The notes: generated by a model from the sequence alone, not told the origin. DNA of 64,000 nt from Cupriavidus basilensis (GCF_000832305.1 NZ_CP010536.1:2666001-2730000); one strand, 5' to 3'; positions 21,328-30,522 are shown, counted from the stretch's first letter. A program made the numbers and translations.

Positions 21328-22511
21328 CACCGCCTGTTGCGGATCGGCACGTTCATTTCCTCCGGCTTGATCTCGCGGACCAGCTCGGGCACCCCCCAGG
21401 CGAACGCGGGATCGACCTTGATCTTGAAGTGGTACATCGACTGCAGCGCCTGGTGGTCTTCCTTGCGGAAGGTCATCTTGCCCTTGGGCGTCTCGAACGA
21501 CATGCCCTCCATCGCACCGATCAGCTTCTCGGTGTTGGTGTCGCCATTGGTCTTCTTGAGCGCTTCGACCAGCGCGATGCCAGCCGTCATGCCGCCGGCG
21601 GTGAAGAAATCGGGCGGCGACTTGAACTTGGTGTAATGGTTGGACACCAGCCACTCGTTGGCCTTGTTCTTGGGAATGCCGAAGTAGTAATACGTCGCGC
21701 CTTCCATGCCGGGGAAGTTCTTGTAGTTGCTCATGGCGGGCAGGATATTGCCGCCGGTGGCGATCTCGATGCCATAGCGCTTGGGATCGAGGTCGGCAAT
21801 CTTGAACGGGTTGCCGGCGCCCGCCCAGATGATGAAGATGATCTTGCGGCCCGGCTTGTCCTTGAGCGAATCAAACAAGCGCTGCGCCCCGGCGGTAAAG
21901 TCCGTGGTGTTGGTCGGCAGGTATTCCTCGTGCACGATCCTGGCGTTCTTGAGCGCGCCCTTGAAGGCCTTCACGCCGTCACGGCCAAAGGCGTAGTCCT
22001 GCGCCAGGGTGGCGATCTGCACGCCGGGCTTGTCCAGCGCCACGGCGTTGGAGATGGCGTCCTGCGACGAATTGCGGCCGGTGCGGAAGATGTAGCGGTT
22101 CCACTTCTCGCCGGTGATGGAATCCGCCACGGCGGGCTCGACCAGCAGGATCTTCTTGTACTCCTCGGCCACCGGCAGCATCGCCAGCGCCGTGCCGGAG
22201 GACGTCGGCCCCACGGCGATATCCGCGCGATCATCGCTATACGCCGCGGCAAGCTGGGCCTTGGCCACGTCGGGCTTGCCCTGGGTGTCCTTCTCCATCA
22301 CCACCAGCTTGTTGCCGTTGACCATCATGGTGCCGTTGGTGGCGTAATCCAGCCCCATCATCAGCCCGGTCTGGGTCTGCTTGGCGTAGGCCTCGAGCGC
22401 CCCGGTCTTGTCATAGACGTGGGCGATGCGGATGTCCTTGGCAAGGGCGCCGCCGGCGGCCAGCAGGCTGGCCAGTGCGATGGCGCCAGCGGCTCGGTGC
22501 TTGAATTGCAT
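21327..22511 (-). CDS. Branched-chain amino acid-type ABC substrate-binding protein
   Basis: Periplasmic receptor (LivK-like, Leu/Ile/Val-binding fold) of 394 residues. The signal peptide MQFKHRAAGAIALASLLAAG ends before AKDIRIAHV. The mature protein has two Rossmann-like lobes: DKTGALEAYAKQTQTGLMMG, VGPTSSGTALAMLPVAEEYK and FGRDGVKAFKGALKNA. Size and lobes match receptors for aromatic or aliphatic acids as well as amino acids, and the operon's ligase and hydratase favour an acid. First transporter gene of the liv cluster, 112 bp after the hydratase gene. Confidence 0.9.
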   Translation of the reverse strand: MQFKHRAAGAIALASLLAAGGALAKDIRIAHVYDKTGALEAYAKQTQTGLMMGLDYATNGTMMVNGNKLVVMEKDTQGKPDVAKAQLAAAYSDDRADIAVGPTSSGTALAMLPVAEEYKKILLVEPAVADSITGEKWNRYIFRTGRNSSQDAISNAVALDKPGVQIATLAQDYAFGRDGVKAFKGALKNARIVHEEYLPTNTTDFTAGAQRLFDSLKDKPGRKIIFIIWAGAGNPFKIADLDPKRYGIEIATGGNILPAMSNYKNFPGMEGATYYYFGIPKNKANEWLVSNHYTKFKSPPDFFTAGGMTAGIALVEALKKTNGDTNTEKLIGAMEGMSFETPKGKMTFRKEDHQALQSMYHFKIKVDPAFAWGVPELVREIKPEEMNVPIRNRR

Positions 22512-22623
22512 TCTTGTCTCCTCTGAGGGTGTCGCTTGTCGTTGCAAATGCGGATCCTGCCTGCTTGGTGCTGTTTCGCTTTGCTGTGCTCTTTCCTGCT
22601 GTCGTGCCTTTCCGTTTGCTGCC

Positions 22624-23403
22624 TTATCCTGTGCGCCCATTGCCAAGGAAGCGGCGCATGCCTGCCGCCGCTTCGGCGCTCGTCACCTGCGCCACGAACG
22701 CCACGCGCTCGCGCTCAAGCCCGGCGGCCAGCGCATCGGCATCCCAGCGCAGCAGCGCGCGCGTATGCGCCACGCTGCCGGGTACCTTGTCCTTCAGGCC
22801 GGCCGCCAGGGACAGCGCCATCGCCTCGGCCTCGCGGGCCGGCGCGAGATGCGTCGCCAGGCCCAGTGCCACGGCCTGGCTGGCCGTCAGCGTGGCGTTC
22901 TCAAGCTGGATCGCCCGCGAGCGTGCGACGCCGATCAGTCGCGGCAGCATCGCCGTCCAGCCACCGTCCGGGCTGAATCCCACCACGGTGTAGTAAGGCG
23001 CAATGCGCGTGCCCTCGCCCAGCACCGTCATGTCGCAGGCCAGCACCAAGCCCAGTGAGCCCCCCGTCAGCCAGCCCTCCACCGCCGCGATCACCGGGCA
23101 GCGCAGCGCCGCCAGGCGCAGGATGGCTGCGTTGAGCAGGCCGAGCAGGCGCTGCGCATACTGCGCCAACTCCGCGCTTTGCGGCACAAAGGCGGCAAAA
23201 GCACCGACATCGCCGCCCGTGGAAAACGAGCGCCCCGCATGGCTCAGCACCACGGCGCGCACATCCGGGTCCGCCTCCATGCGCTCCAGCGCGGCCAGCA
23301 GCGCTTCGAGCAGTTCCGGCACCAGGCTGTTGTGCCGCTCGGCGCGATTGAGCCGAAGCACGGCCGTGCTGCCAACACGTTCGACCAGCACCAACGCGCT
23401 CAT
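22624..23403 (-). CDS. Enoyl-CoA hydratase/isomerase family protein
   Basis: Crotonase-fold protein of 259 residues. The oxyanion-hole segments are present (HAGRSFSTGGDVGAF and AAVEGWLTGGSLGLVLACD). The two hydratase glutamates are not: the first position reads Leu in GGSLGLVLACD and the second reads Asp in GFSPDGGWTAML. It may therefore be an isomerase-like or otherwise divergent crotonase rather than a standard hydratase. It overlaps the tetR stop by 4 bp, so the two are co-translated. Confidence 0.87.
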   Translation of the reverse strand: MSALVLVERVGSTAVLRLNRAERHNSLVPELLEALLAALERMEADPDVRAVVLSHAGRSFSTGGDVGAFAAFVPQSAELAQYAQRLLGLLNAAILRLAALRCPVIAAVEGWLTGGSLGLVLACDMTVLGEGTRIAPYYTVVGFSPDGGWTAMLPRLIGVARSRAIQLENATLTASQAVALGLATHLAPAREAEAMALSLAAGLKDKVPGSVAHTRALLRWDADALAAGLERERVAFVAQVTSAEAAAGMRRFLGNGRTG

Positions 23404-24005
23404 CGCGCCGCCAGCCCGTGCGAAATCATGTCAAAGGCCGTATCCACCACCTTGTCCATCGACGCCGGCCGCTTCCACAGCGCATAACGCATGCCCAGGA
23501 AATTGCTGATGCCGATCAGGCACCACGCCCGCACTTCGGCGTCGCCCGGCGAGATCTCGCCTTGCTCCTCGGCCTTGCCCAGGCGCCGGCTATAGACGTC
23601 GGCGAACACCTGGAAGTAACTGCTGTAGATAGTCTCGTCAACCGAATAGGAATCGAGCACGATGCGATACAGATTCTTGTGGCGCGACACAAAGGACAGG
23701 AACGCCTTGAGCCCGAGCCGCTCGGCCTCGATCTGTGTCTGCGCCGGCCCAACGTGCTTGCGCAAATGGGCCCGCACCAGTTCCAGCATGTGCTGCACCA
23801 GCGCGCGGAAGATGTCTTCCTTGTCCTTGAAATAGAGATAAAAGGTGCCCATGGCCACCTCTGCCTCCTGCGTGATCTCGGAGATCGAAGCCACGTAGTA
23901 GCCCTTCTCGCCGAACACTTTCTCGGCGGCGCGCAGCAGCGCTTCGCGGGTCTTCTGGCCGCGCGCGGTCTTGGGCTGGCTGACGCCGGATTCGGTAAGG
24001 GACAT
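23400..24005 (-). CDS. TetR-family repressor
   Basis: A 201-residue TetR regulator. The N-terminal HTH is clear (TREALLRAAEKVFGEKGYYVASISEITQEA in two parts, ending AMGTFYLYFKDKEDIFRAL); the C-terminal ligand domain is variable. First gene of the minus-strand catabolic cluster. A 24-bp dyad stands about 90 bp upstream. By analogy with TetR proteins heading fatty-acid clusters, the ligand is probably an acyl-CoA. Confidence 0.92.
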   Translation of the reverse strand: MSLTESGVSQPKTARGQKTREALLRAAEKVFGEKGYYVASISEITQEAEVAMGTFYLYFKDKEDIFRALVQHMLELVRAHLRKHVGPAQTQIEAERLGLKAFLSFVSRHKNLYRIVLDSYSVDETIYSSYFQVFADVYSRRLGKAEEQGEISPGDAEVRAWCLIGISNFLGMRYALWKRPASMDKVVDTAFDMISHGLAAR

Positions 24006-24093
24006 CGGGGCTCCGCAGTGGCTGGTCAGACCGGAAAACGGCAGTCAGGCAGCGGCATTGCACCGCGGAAACCGCCTGCTCCGGCGACCCTTA

Positions 24094-24117
24094 AAACATG
24101 ATAACTGATTCATGTTT
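24094..24117. promoter_or_regulatory. Candidate TetR operator
   Basis: AAACATGA, eight bases, TCATGTTT: a perfect 8-bp inverted repeat between tetR and the divergent hydrolase gene. A further TCATGAT half-like copy follows immediately. The position suits repression of both directions, with binding inferred. Confidence 0.55.
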
Positions 24118-24237
24118 CATGATATAAAGTTAGCGATCCGTATGTCAATACATGGCTTACCCGGAGCTTTGGCCACGCACGTGGTGGCCAGGCCAGACAC
24201 CCAGACTGGAAGTTCGCCATTGGATGCTTCACACGCC

Positions 24238-25143
24238 ATGACTAACGCCGAGCCCGTCCCCGCCTTTGATAGCCACCCGGCTTCCGGCTCGCGGCCCGGC
24301 TGGCGGGAGGCCGGCGATGGCCGGGCACTGCTGTTGCTGCACGGCTGGTCGCTATCCGGCGAGGCGTTCGACGGCCAGCGCGCGCTGGCGCGTGATGGCT
24401 ATCGTGTGATCGCCCCGGACCATGCCGGGCATGGCTTGTCTGCTGCACTGCCGCACGCCGGACAAGCCAGCCTTGCGCAACTTGCCGCCGATGTGGCCGG
24501 GTTGATTGGGTACCTGGGACTGCAGGACGTGGTGGTAATTGGGTGGTCGATGGGCGCCATGGTGGCCTGGGAGTTGATGCGCGGTGAGCCCACCCTGCCC
24601 TTGGCGGCAATCGGCGCCATCGACATGACACCGCGGCTGGCCAGCGCGGCGGACTGGCCGCATGGCCTGCATGCGCACTACGACACCGCGCAGGCGGCCC
24701 ACATGGCCGCGCATGTGCGCCAGGACTGGCCGCGCCTGATCGACTCGGTGCGCGCCGGCTTATGGGCCGCCGGCAGCAAACCCGATGCGCTCGAGATGGA
24801 CCGGATCGCCGGCATCATGCGCCAGTGCGCGCCGGATGCGCTTGCCGCGTTGTGGGAAGACATGGCCCGCCAGGATTACCGCGCGGCGTTGCGCGATGCT
24901 CGCCTGCCTTTGTTCCATCTGGTCGGGGAGCGCAGCCGCCTCTACGCGCCAGCAGTGGGGCAGGCCACGCTGGCGCTGCAGCCGGCTGCCCGGCTTGTCA
25001 CCATCGGCGGCACCGGCCATGCCCCGCACATGGAACGGCCGGCCGCCTTTAACGCCGCGCTGGCGCAGATGCTTGCGTGGCTGGATTCATTGGCGTCGTC
25101 AGGCTCATTGGCGTCAACGGACGCTCAGGCCAGCAGCCGATAG
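24238..25143 (+). CDS. Alpha/beta hydrolase
   Basis: A 301-residue alpha/beta-hydrolase-fold enzyme. The oxyanion region is LLLLHGWSLSGEAF, the nucleophile elbow GWSMG, and the terminal His lies in GGTGHAPHMERP. A mid-chain Asp before GERSRLYAP completes the likely triad. The layout resembles BioH-type carboxylesterases, although GWSMG alone does not prove it and no biotin genes are near. ATG 24238 is preferred because an open start at 24112 would place coding sequence over the tetR dyad. Its 3' end overlaps crcB by 19 bp, tail to tail. Confidence 0.82.
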   Translation: MTNAEPVPAFDSHPASGSRPGWREAGDGRALLLLHGWSLSGEAFDGQRALARDGYRVIAPDHAGHGLSAALPHAGQASLAQLAADVAGLIGYLGLQDVVVIGWSMGAMVAWELMRGEPTLPLAAIGAIDMTPRLASAADWPHGLHAHYDTAQAAHMAAHVRQDWPRLIDSVRAGLWAAGSKPDALEMDRIAGIMRQCAPDALAALWEDMARQDYRAALRDARLPLFHLVGERSRLYAPAVGQATLALQPAARLVTIGGTGHAPHMERPAAFNAALAQMLAWLDSLASSGSLASTDAQASSR

Positions 25144-25505
25144 GTCCACAGGCCCAGCGCGGTCAGCAGCAGCGAACCGCCAAGGTGTGCCAGCAGGTGG
25201 ACCGCCGCCCAGCCATAGTCGCCCGCAATCAGGTTGCCCACGACCTCGCTGGAAAACGTGGAAAACGTGGTCAGGCCGCCCAGGAAGCCGGTCACCGCCA
25301 GCAAGCGCCATTCGGGCGGCAACTCCGTATGCGCGCCGAAGAATCCCACCGCCAGCCCGATCAGGTAGCCGCCGACCAGGTTGGCCGTCAGTGTCCCATA
25401 GGGCAACGCCGGGTTGGCGGCATTCCACAACACTGAGAACGCCCAGCGCAGCCAAGCTCCCACCGCGGCCCCGACCCCGACCGCCACAAAACCGAGCGCG
25501 CCCAT
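25125..25505 (-). CDS. crcB: Fluoride exporter CrcB/Fluc
   Basis: Small membrane protein of 126 residues with four hydrophobic helices and the family signature GFLGGLTTFSTFSSE, where the Phe residues and central Thr-Ser line the fluoride path. It works as an antiparallel dimer in the inner membrane. The start ATG shares one base with the moaE stop. No fluoride riboswitch is seen because the upstream sequence is moaE coding. Confidence 0.95.
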   Translation of the reverse strand: MGALGFVAVGVGAAVGAWLRWAFSVLWNAANPALPYGTLTANLVGGYLIGLAVGFFGAHTELPPEWRLLAVTGFLGGLTTFSTFSSEVVGNLIAGDYGWAAVHLLAHLGGSLLLTALGLWTYRLLA

Positions 25506-26032
25506 CAGCGCTTGAGACCCAAGGGTTCCGCCGGCTCCACCTCGCCCTGGCCCTCGCCCTCCGGGCTGGCATTGAGCGAGCGAATGCCCCAGCGCGCCAG
25601 CGCGGACGCATCGGTCACGCGCGCGTCGACCCAGCGCGCGCCCTGCGGCGTCTGCTCCTTCTTCCAGAACGGCGCCTCGGACTTGAGGTAATCCATGATG
25701 AATTCGCAAGCGGCAAAGGCGTTGCCGCGATGGGCGGAGGCTACCGCCACCAGCACGATCTGGTCCAGCGGCAGCAAGGGGCCGACGCGATGCACGATGG
25801 TGACGCCAAGCAGCGCCCAGCGCTCCCGCGCCACCGCTTCGATCCGGGCCAGCGCCTTTTCGGTCATGCCGGGATAGTGCTCCAGCTCCATCGCGCTGAC
25901 CGCGCTGCCGTCGTTCATGTCGCGCACCGTGCCGACAAAGCTGGCCACCGCGCCCACGCCTGGCTGCTCACGGCGCAGTACCATCACCTCGGCGCCCAGG
26001 TCGAAATCCTCGCGCTGTACTCTGACGCTCAT
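25505..26032 (-). CDS. moaE: Molybdopterin synthase large subunit MoaE
   Basis: Catalytic subunit of molybdopterin synthase, which adds sulphur from MoaD thiocarboxylate to precursor Z. It has 175 residues, a little longer than the ~150 usual owing to a C-terminal tail. Motifs: GAVASFVGTVRDMN, HYPGMTEKAL, HRVGPLLPLDQIVLVAVASA, HRGNAFAACEFIMDYLK and the catalytic Lys in KSEAPFWKKE. It follows moaD by one base. Confidence 0.96.
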   Translation of the reverse strand: MSVRVQREDFDLGAEVMVLRREQPGVGAVASFVGTVRDMNDGSAVSAMELEHYPGMTEKALARIEAVARERWALLGVTIVHRVGPLLPLDQIVLVAVASAHRGNAFAACEFIMDYLKSEAPFWKKEQTPQGARWVDARVTDASALARWGIRSLNASPEGEGQGEVEPAEPLGLKR

Positions 26033-26033
26033 T

Positions 26034-26291
26034 TCAGCCTCCGGTCACGGGGGGGAAAAACGCCACTTCGCAGCCCTCGGCCAACACACTATCCGCACTG
26101 GCCACCTCATGGTCCACGGCCATGCGCAAGGCACGGCCCTCGGCCAGCACCTCGGCCCAGGCGCCGCCGCGGGCTCCAAGCCAATGGCGCAGGTCCGCCA
26201 CGGTAGCCACCTCGGCCGGCACCGCGACGCGCTCCTGCCCCAGGCCCAACTGCTCGCGCACGCTGGCAAAAAAACGGAGTTCGATGTTCAT
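26034..26291 (-). CDS. moaD: Molybdopterin synthase sulphur carrier MoaD
   Basis: Ubiquitin-like sulphur carrier of 85 residues ending in the required Gly-Gly (FFPPVTGG). The start is MNIELRFFASVREQLGLG. It forms the MoaD-MoaE heterotetramer with the next gene and lies 14 bp after moeA. Confidence 0.95.
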   Translation of the reverse strand: MNIELRFFASVREQLGLGQERVAVPAEVATVADLRHWLGARGGAWAEVLAEGRALRMAVDHEVASADSVLAEGCEVAFFPPVTGG

Positions 26292-26305
26292 GGCGGTCTC
26301 GCTCC

Positions 26306-27547
26306 TTATGCCAGCAGGCCGTCGAAGCCGATGAACTGCACGGTATCTCCCCGCGCGATCGGCTGGTTGGGCGGGTTGTCGACCAGGCCCTCGCCCCACA
26401 CCGTGGAAGTGAGCACACCCGAGCTCTGGTTGGGGAACAGGTCGAGCCCGCCGGCCTGGTTGAGGCGCACGCGCAGGAACTCGTTGCGGCGGTCGCCCTT
26501 GGGCAGGTCGAAATCGGCACGCAGCGGCAGCCGGCGCGGCATCACGTCCTGCACGCCTTGCAGCCGCAGGATGAAAGGCCGCACAAACAGCAGGAAGGTA
26601 ACGAAGCTCGAGACCGGATTACCCGGCAGCCCCAGGAAAAATGCCGGCGCCTGCCCGGCGCGCGCCACCTCGCCGAACGCCAGCGGCTTGCCCGGCTTGA
26701 TGGCGATCTGCCACAGGTTGAGCCGCCCTTCGGCCTCGACTGCCGGCTTGATATGGTCTTCCTCGCCCACGGAGACGCCACCCGACGTGATGATCAGGTC
26801 ATGCCCCTCGGCTGCCCGGCGCAGGGTGTCGCGCGTCGCGGCCAGGGTGTCAGGCACGATGCCGAAATCGCTGACCTCGCAGCCGAGGTTTTCCAGCAGC
26901 CCGCGCAGCGTGAATCGGTTGGAGTTGTAGATGGCGCCCGGCTTGAGCGGCTCGCCCGGCATGGCGAGCTCGTCGCCGGTAAAGAACACGGCCACCTTGA
27001 CGCGCCGCACCACGTCCAGCGACGCCTGCCCCACCGAGGCCGCCAGGCCCAGCGCCTGCGGCGTCAGGCGCGTGCCGGCCGGCAGGATCACGCTGCCGGC
27101 GCGGATGTCCTCGCCGGCCCGGCGGATCCACTCGCCCGGCTGCGGCGTGTGATTGACGATCACATCCTCACCCTGCGCCACGCACTGCTCCTGCATGACC
27201 ACTGCGTCGGCCCCCGGCGGAATCAGCCCACCGGTAAAGATGCGCGCCGCCGTGCCGGCCGCCAGTGCCGTGCCGACATGGCCGGCGGGGATGCGCTGGG
27301 CCACCCGCAGGCGCGTGCCGGGCGCCGCCAGGTCGGCGCTGCGTACCGCGTAGCCATCCATCGAGGTGTTGTCGGCCGGCGGCACGTCCAGCGTGCTCGA
27401 CACCGGCGCGGCCAGCACGCGGCCATTGGCGTCGAGCGTGGCGATGCGCTCTGCCTCGGCGAGCGGGCGGGCGCCGGCCAGCAAGGCTTCGAGGGCCTGA
27501 GCCATGGTCAACATGGGGGGGCGTGCGGGCGCGGCGGCTTGGGTCAT
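26306..27547 (-). CDS. moeA: Molybdopterin molybdenumtransferase MoeA
   Basis: Inserts molybdate into adenylylated molybdopterin. A length of 413 residues from ATG 27547 is normal, although the frame stays open upstream. Motifs: LDVPPADNTSMDGYAVRSAD, FTGGLIPPGADAVVMQE, the MPT-binding core FFTGDELAMPG and ITSGGVSVGEEDHIK. First of three molybdopterin genes in a row (moeA, moaD, moaE). It lies about 200 bp from thrC and may have its own promoter. Confidence 0.96.
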   Translation of the reverse strand: MTQAAAPARPPMLTMAQALEALLAGARPLAEAERIATLDANGRVLAAPVSSTLDVPPADNTSMDGYAVRSADLAAPGTRLRVAQRIPAGHVGTALAAGTAARIFTGGLIPPGADAVVMQEQCVAQGEDVIVNHTPQPGEWIRRAGEDIRAGSVILPAGTRLTPQALGLAASVGQASLDVVRRVKVAVFFTGDELAMPGEPLKPGAIYNSNRFTLRGLLENLGCEVSDFGIVPDTLAATRDTLRRAAEGHDLIITSGGVSVGEEDHIKPAVEAEGRLNLWQIAIKPGKPLAFGEVARAGQAPAFFLGLPGNPVSSFVTFLLFVRPFILRLQGVQDVMPRRLPLRADFDLPKGDRRNEFLRVRLNQAGGLDLFPNQSSGVLTSTVWGEGLVDNPPNQPIARGDTVQFIGFDGLLA

Positions 27548-27718
27548 GAGGAAAACGGGTAAGTGAGACAGCGTAGTCAGCGTAAGCAGTGTCAGACCGC
27601 AAACCCATGGCCATTCGGCGCCCATGGGAAACGGCCCGCGTACCGCCCCCGATACATCCGGAGCAATGCGAGGGCCGTGCGATTTCTGCTCGGCAAGTCT
27701 GATTGTAGCGAGTTGGCG

Positions 27719-27747
27719 CGCTGCCGGCAGGAACACCGCCGGCAGCG
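27719..27747. terminator. Hairpin after thrC
   Basis: CGCTGCCGGC, nine bases, GCCGGCAGCG: a perfect 10-bp stem just downstream of the thrC stop. No long T-run follows, so termination would be weak or aided by another factor. Confidence 0.5.
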
Positions 27748-27754
27748 GCCGGGG

Positions 27755-29203
27755 CTACAGGCCGGTGTGGCCGGCGATGTAAGCCTTGATCCGGTCGGCA
27801 TCCGCCGGCATCACCTCGAAGCGCTGCGGCAGGTTTTCGATGCCTTCGAAGGCTGCCGGACGCTCCGGCTCATGGCCAAGCGCCGCGCGGATGGTGTCGG
27901 CGAACTTGGCCGGCAGCGCGGTTTCCAGCACCAGCATCGGCACGCCGGGCGTGAGATGCTCGCGCGCGACCTTGATGCCATCGGCGGTGTGGGTGTCGAT
28001 GGTGATGCCGTAGCGCTCGGACAGGTCGCGGATGGTGGCGAGGCGATCTTCGTGCGTGCTGCGGCCCGAGACGAAGCCGAAGGCGCGGATGCGCTCGAAT
28101 TCCGGTGTGCCGGACAGATCGAAGCCGCCCTTGGTGTCGACGTCTTCGCGGAACATCTTGGCCAGCTTGTCGCCATCGCGGCCCAGCAGGTCGAAGACAA
28201 AGCGCTCGAAGTTCGACGCCTTCGAGATGTCCATGCTCGGGCTGGAGGTGTGATACGTCTCGGCCGACTTACGCACGCGGTAGGTACCGGTGCGGAAGAA
28301 CTCATCGAGCACGTCGTTCTCGTTGGTGGCAACCACCAGCTTGTCGATCGGCAGGCCCATCATGCGCGCGATATGGCCCGCGCAGACGTTGCCGAAATTG
28401 CCCGACGGCACGCAGAACGAGACCTTCTGGCCCGGACCGTCGGTAGCCAGCAGCCAGCCCTTGAAGTAGTACACCACCTGGGCCACCACGCGCGCCCAGT
28501 TGATCGAGTTGACCGTGCCGATCTTCTGGCGAGCCTTGTAGCCGAGGTCGTTCGAGACCGCCTTGACAATGTCCTGGCAGTCGTCGAACACCCCTTCCAC
28601 CGCCAGGTTGAAGATGTTCGGGTCCTGCAGGCTGAACATCTGCGCGGTCTGGAACGCGCTCATCTTGCGGTGCGGGCTGAGCATGAACACGCGGATGCCG
28701 CGCTTGCCGCGCATGGCGTATTCCGCCGCGCTGCCGGTATCCCCGGAGGTAGCGCCCAGGATGTTCAGCTCCTGTCCGGCCCGCGCCAGCGCGTACTCGA
28801 ACAGGTTGCCGAGCAGCTGCATGGCCATGTCCTTGAAGGCCAGCGTGGGGCCATTGGACAGGCCCAGCAGCTGCAGCTGCGTGCCGCCCTCTTCGCCCAG
28901 CGTGCGCAACGGGGTGATGTCGGCGGTGTTGTCGCCGGGGCGGGCGTTGCAGTACACCTCGGCGGTGTAGGTCTTGCGCGTCAGGGCGCGCAGGTCCTCG
29001 GCCGGGATGTCGTCGCAGAAGCGGGACAGGACTTCAAAGGCGAGATCGGCGTACGACAGCTTGCGCCAGGCCTCCAGCTCGTCGGCCGTGACCTGCGGGT
29101 ACTCCCGGGGCAGGTACAGGCCGCCGTCCGGCGCCAGGCCGCCCAGCAGGATCTCGGAGAAGGTTTGCGGCATCTCATGGCCGCGCGTCGACTGGTATTT
29201 CAT
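27755..29203 (-). CDS. thrC: Threonine synthase
   Basis: PLP enzyme that converts O-phosphohomoserine to threonine. Its 482 residues fit the long proteobacterial/fungal class. The PLP Lys lies in GPTLAFKDMAMQLLG, with phosphate-binding GATSGDTGSAAEYAM and SGNFGNVCAGH. It lies 8 bp downstream of hom, so hom and thrC form one transcript for threonine synthesis. Confidence 0.97.
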   Translation of the reverse strand: MKYQSTRGHEMPQTFSEILLGGLAPDGGLYLPREYPQVTADELEAWRKLSYADLAFEVLSRFCDDIPAEDLRALTRKTYTAEVYCNARPGDNTADITPLRTLGEEGGTQLQLLGLSNGPTLAFKDMAMQLLGNLFEYALARAGQELNILGATSGDTGSAAEYAMRGKRGIRVFMLSPHRKMSAFQTAQMFSLQDPNIFNLAVEGVFDDCQDIVKAVSNDLGYKARQKIGTVNSINWARVVAQVVYYFKGWLLATDGPGQKVSFCVPSGNFGNVCAGHIARMMGLPIDKLVVATNENDVLDEFFRTGTYRVRKSAETYHTSSPSMDISKASNFERFVFDLLGRDGDKLAKMFREDVDTKGGFDLSGTPEFERIRAFGFVSGRSTHEDRLATIRDLSERYGITIDTHTADGIKVAREHLTPGVPMLVLETALPAKFADTIRAALGHEPERPAAFEGIENLPQRFEVMPADADRIKAYIAGHTGL

Positions 29204-29211
29204 CGGTGCGT

Positions 29212-30522
29212 TCAGTTCAGTTCTTCCATGCGCAGGCGCGTGACGGCCGACAGCACGGTCGGCAGCGCCTCGATCTTGGCGATGGCGGCGTTGACCTGCT
29301 TCTCGAGGGTGAGGTGCGAGAGCATGATGATGTCGGTCTGCGGCTCGCCTTCACGCGACTCCTTCTGCAGCATGGCATCGATGGAGATGCCGGCGTCAGC
29401 CAGGATACGGGTGATGTCGGCCAGCACGCCGGCCTCGTCCGCCACACGCATGCGCAGGTAGTACGAGCTGGTGACTTCTTCGATCGGCAGCACCGGCACG
29501 CTGGACAGTTCGTCTGGCTGGAAGGCCAGGTGCGGCACGCGGTGCTCGGGGTCGGCAGTGTGGAGGCGGGTCACGTCGACCAGGTCGGCGATCACGGCCG
29601 AAGCGGTCGGCTCGGCGCCGGCACCCTTGCCGTAGTACAGCGTGGCGCCCACGGCGTCACCTTGCACCAGCACGGCGTTCATGGCGCCTTCCACGTTGGC
29701 GATCAGGCGCTTGGCCGGCACCAGCGTCGGGTGCACGCGCAGCTCGATGCCGTTCTCGCGGCGACGCGTGAGACCCAGCAGCTTGATGCGGTAGCCCAGC
29801 TCTTCGGCGTAGCGGATATCCACGGCCGATAGCTTGGTGATGCCTTCCACGTAGGCCTTGTCGAACTGCACCGGCATGCCAAAGGCGATCGAGCTCATCA
29901 ACGTGATCTTGTGCGCCGCGTCGATGCCTTCGATGTCGAAGGTGGGATCGGCCTCGGCATAGCCCAGCGCTTGCGCTTGCTTGAGCACGGTGCCGAAGTC
30001 CAGGCCCTTGTCGCGCATTTCCGACAAGATGAAGTTGGTGGTGCCGTTGATGATGCCGGCGATCCACTCGATGCGGTTGGCGGTCAGGCCTTCGCGCAGC
30101 GCCTTGATGATGGGGATGCCACCGGCGACCGCGGCTTCGAAGGCGACGATCACGCCCTTCTTGCGCGCGGCTTCGAAGATCTCGTTGCCATGCACGGCCA
30201 GCAGCGCCTTGTTGGCGGTGACCACGTGCTTGCCATTCTCGATGGCCTTGAGCACCAGTTCGCGGGCGATGCCGTATCCGCCGATCAGCTCGATCACGAT
30301 GTCGATCTCGGGACGGGTGACGACCTCGTTGGCATCGGCCACCACCTCGACCTGCCCACCGGTCAGCTCGCGGGCGCGTTCGGTGTTGAGGTCGGCCACC
30401 ATGGCAATCTCGATGCCGCGCCCGGCGCGGCGGCGGATTTCTTCCTGGTTACGTTGCAGCACATTGAACGTGCCGCTACCGACGGTACCGATGCCAAGCA
30501 GGCCTACTTTGATGGGATTCAT
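29212..30522 (-). CDS. hom: Homoserine dehydrogenase
   Basis: Reduces aspartate semialdehyde to homoserine, the branch step to threonine and methionine. It has 436 residues: an N-terminal Rossmann domain (GLLGIGTVGSGTFNVL), a catalytic domain (INGTTNFILSEM, then AYAEADPTFDIEGIDAAHK in the conserved loop) and a C-terminal ACT domain (about 355-435), which usually binds threonine for feedback control. It is a monofunctional enzyme without aspartate kinase. Confidence 0.97.
   Translation of the reverse strand: MNPIKVGLLGIGTVGSGTFNVLQRNQEEIRRRAGRGIEIAMVADLNTERARELTGGQVEVVADANEVVTRPEIDIVIELIGGYGIARELVLKAIENGKHVVTANKALLAVHGNEIFEAARKKGVIVAFEAAVAGGIPIIKALREGLTANRIEWIAGIINGTTNFILSEMRDKGLDFGTVLKQAQALGYAEADPTFDIEGIDAAHKITLMSSIAFGMPVQFDKAYVEGITKLSAVDIRYAEELGYRIKLLGLTRRRENGIELRVHPTLVPAKRLIANVEGAMNAVLVQGDAVGATLYYGKGAGAEPTASAVIADLVDVTRLHTADPEHRVPHLAFQPDELSSVPVLPIEEVTSSYYLRMRVADEAGVLADITRILADAGISIDAMLQKESREGEPQTDIIMLSHLTLEKQVNAAIAKIEALPTVLSAVTRLRMEELN

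Noticed and set aside
25125-25505. Fluoride riboswitch for crcB
   Set aside because: The sequence before crcB is moaE coding; no riboswitch-like leader is present.
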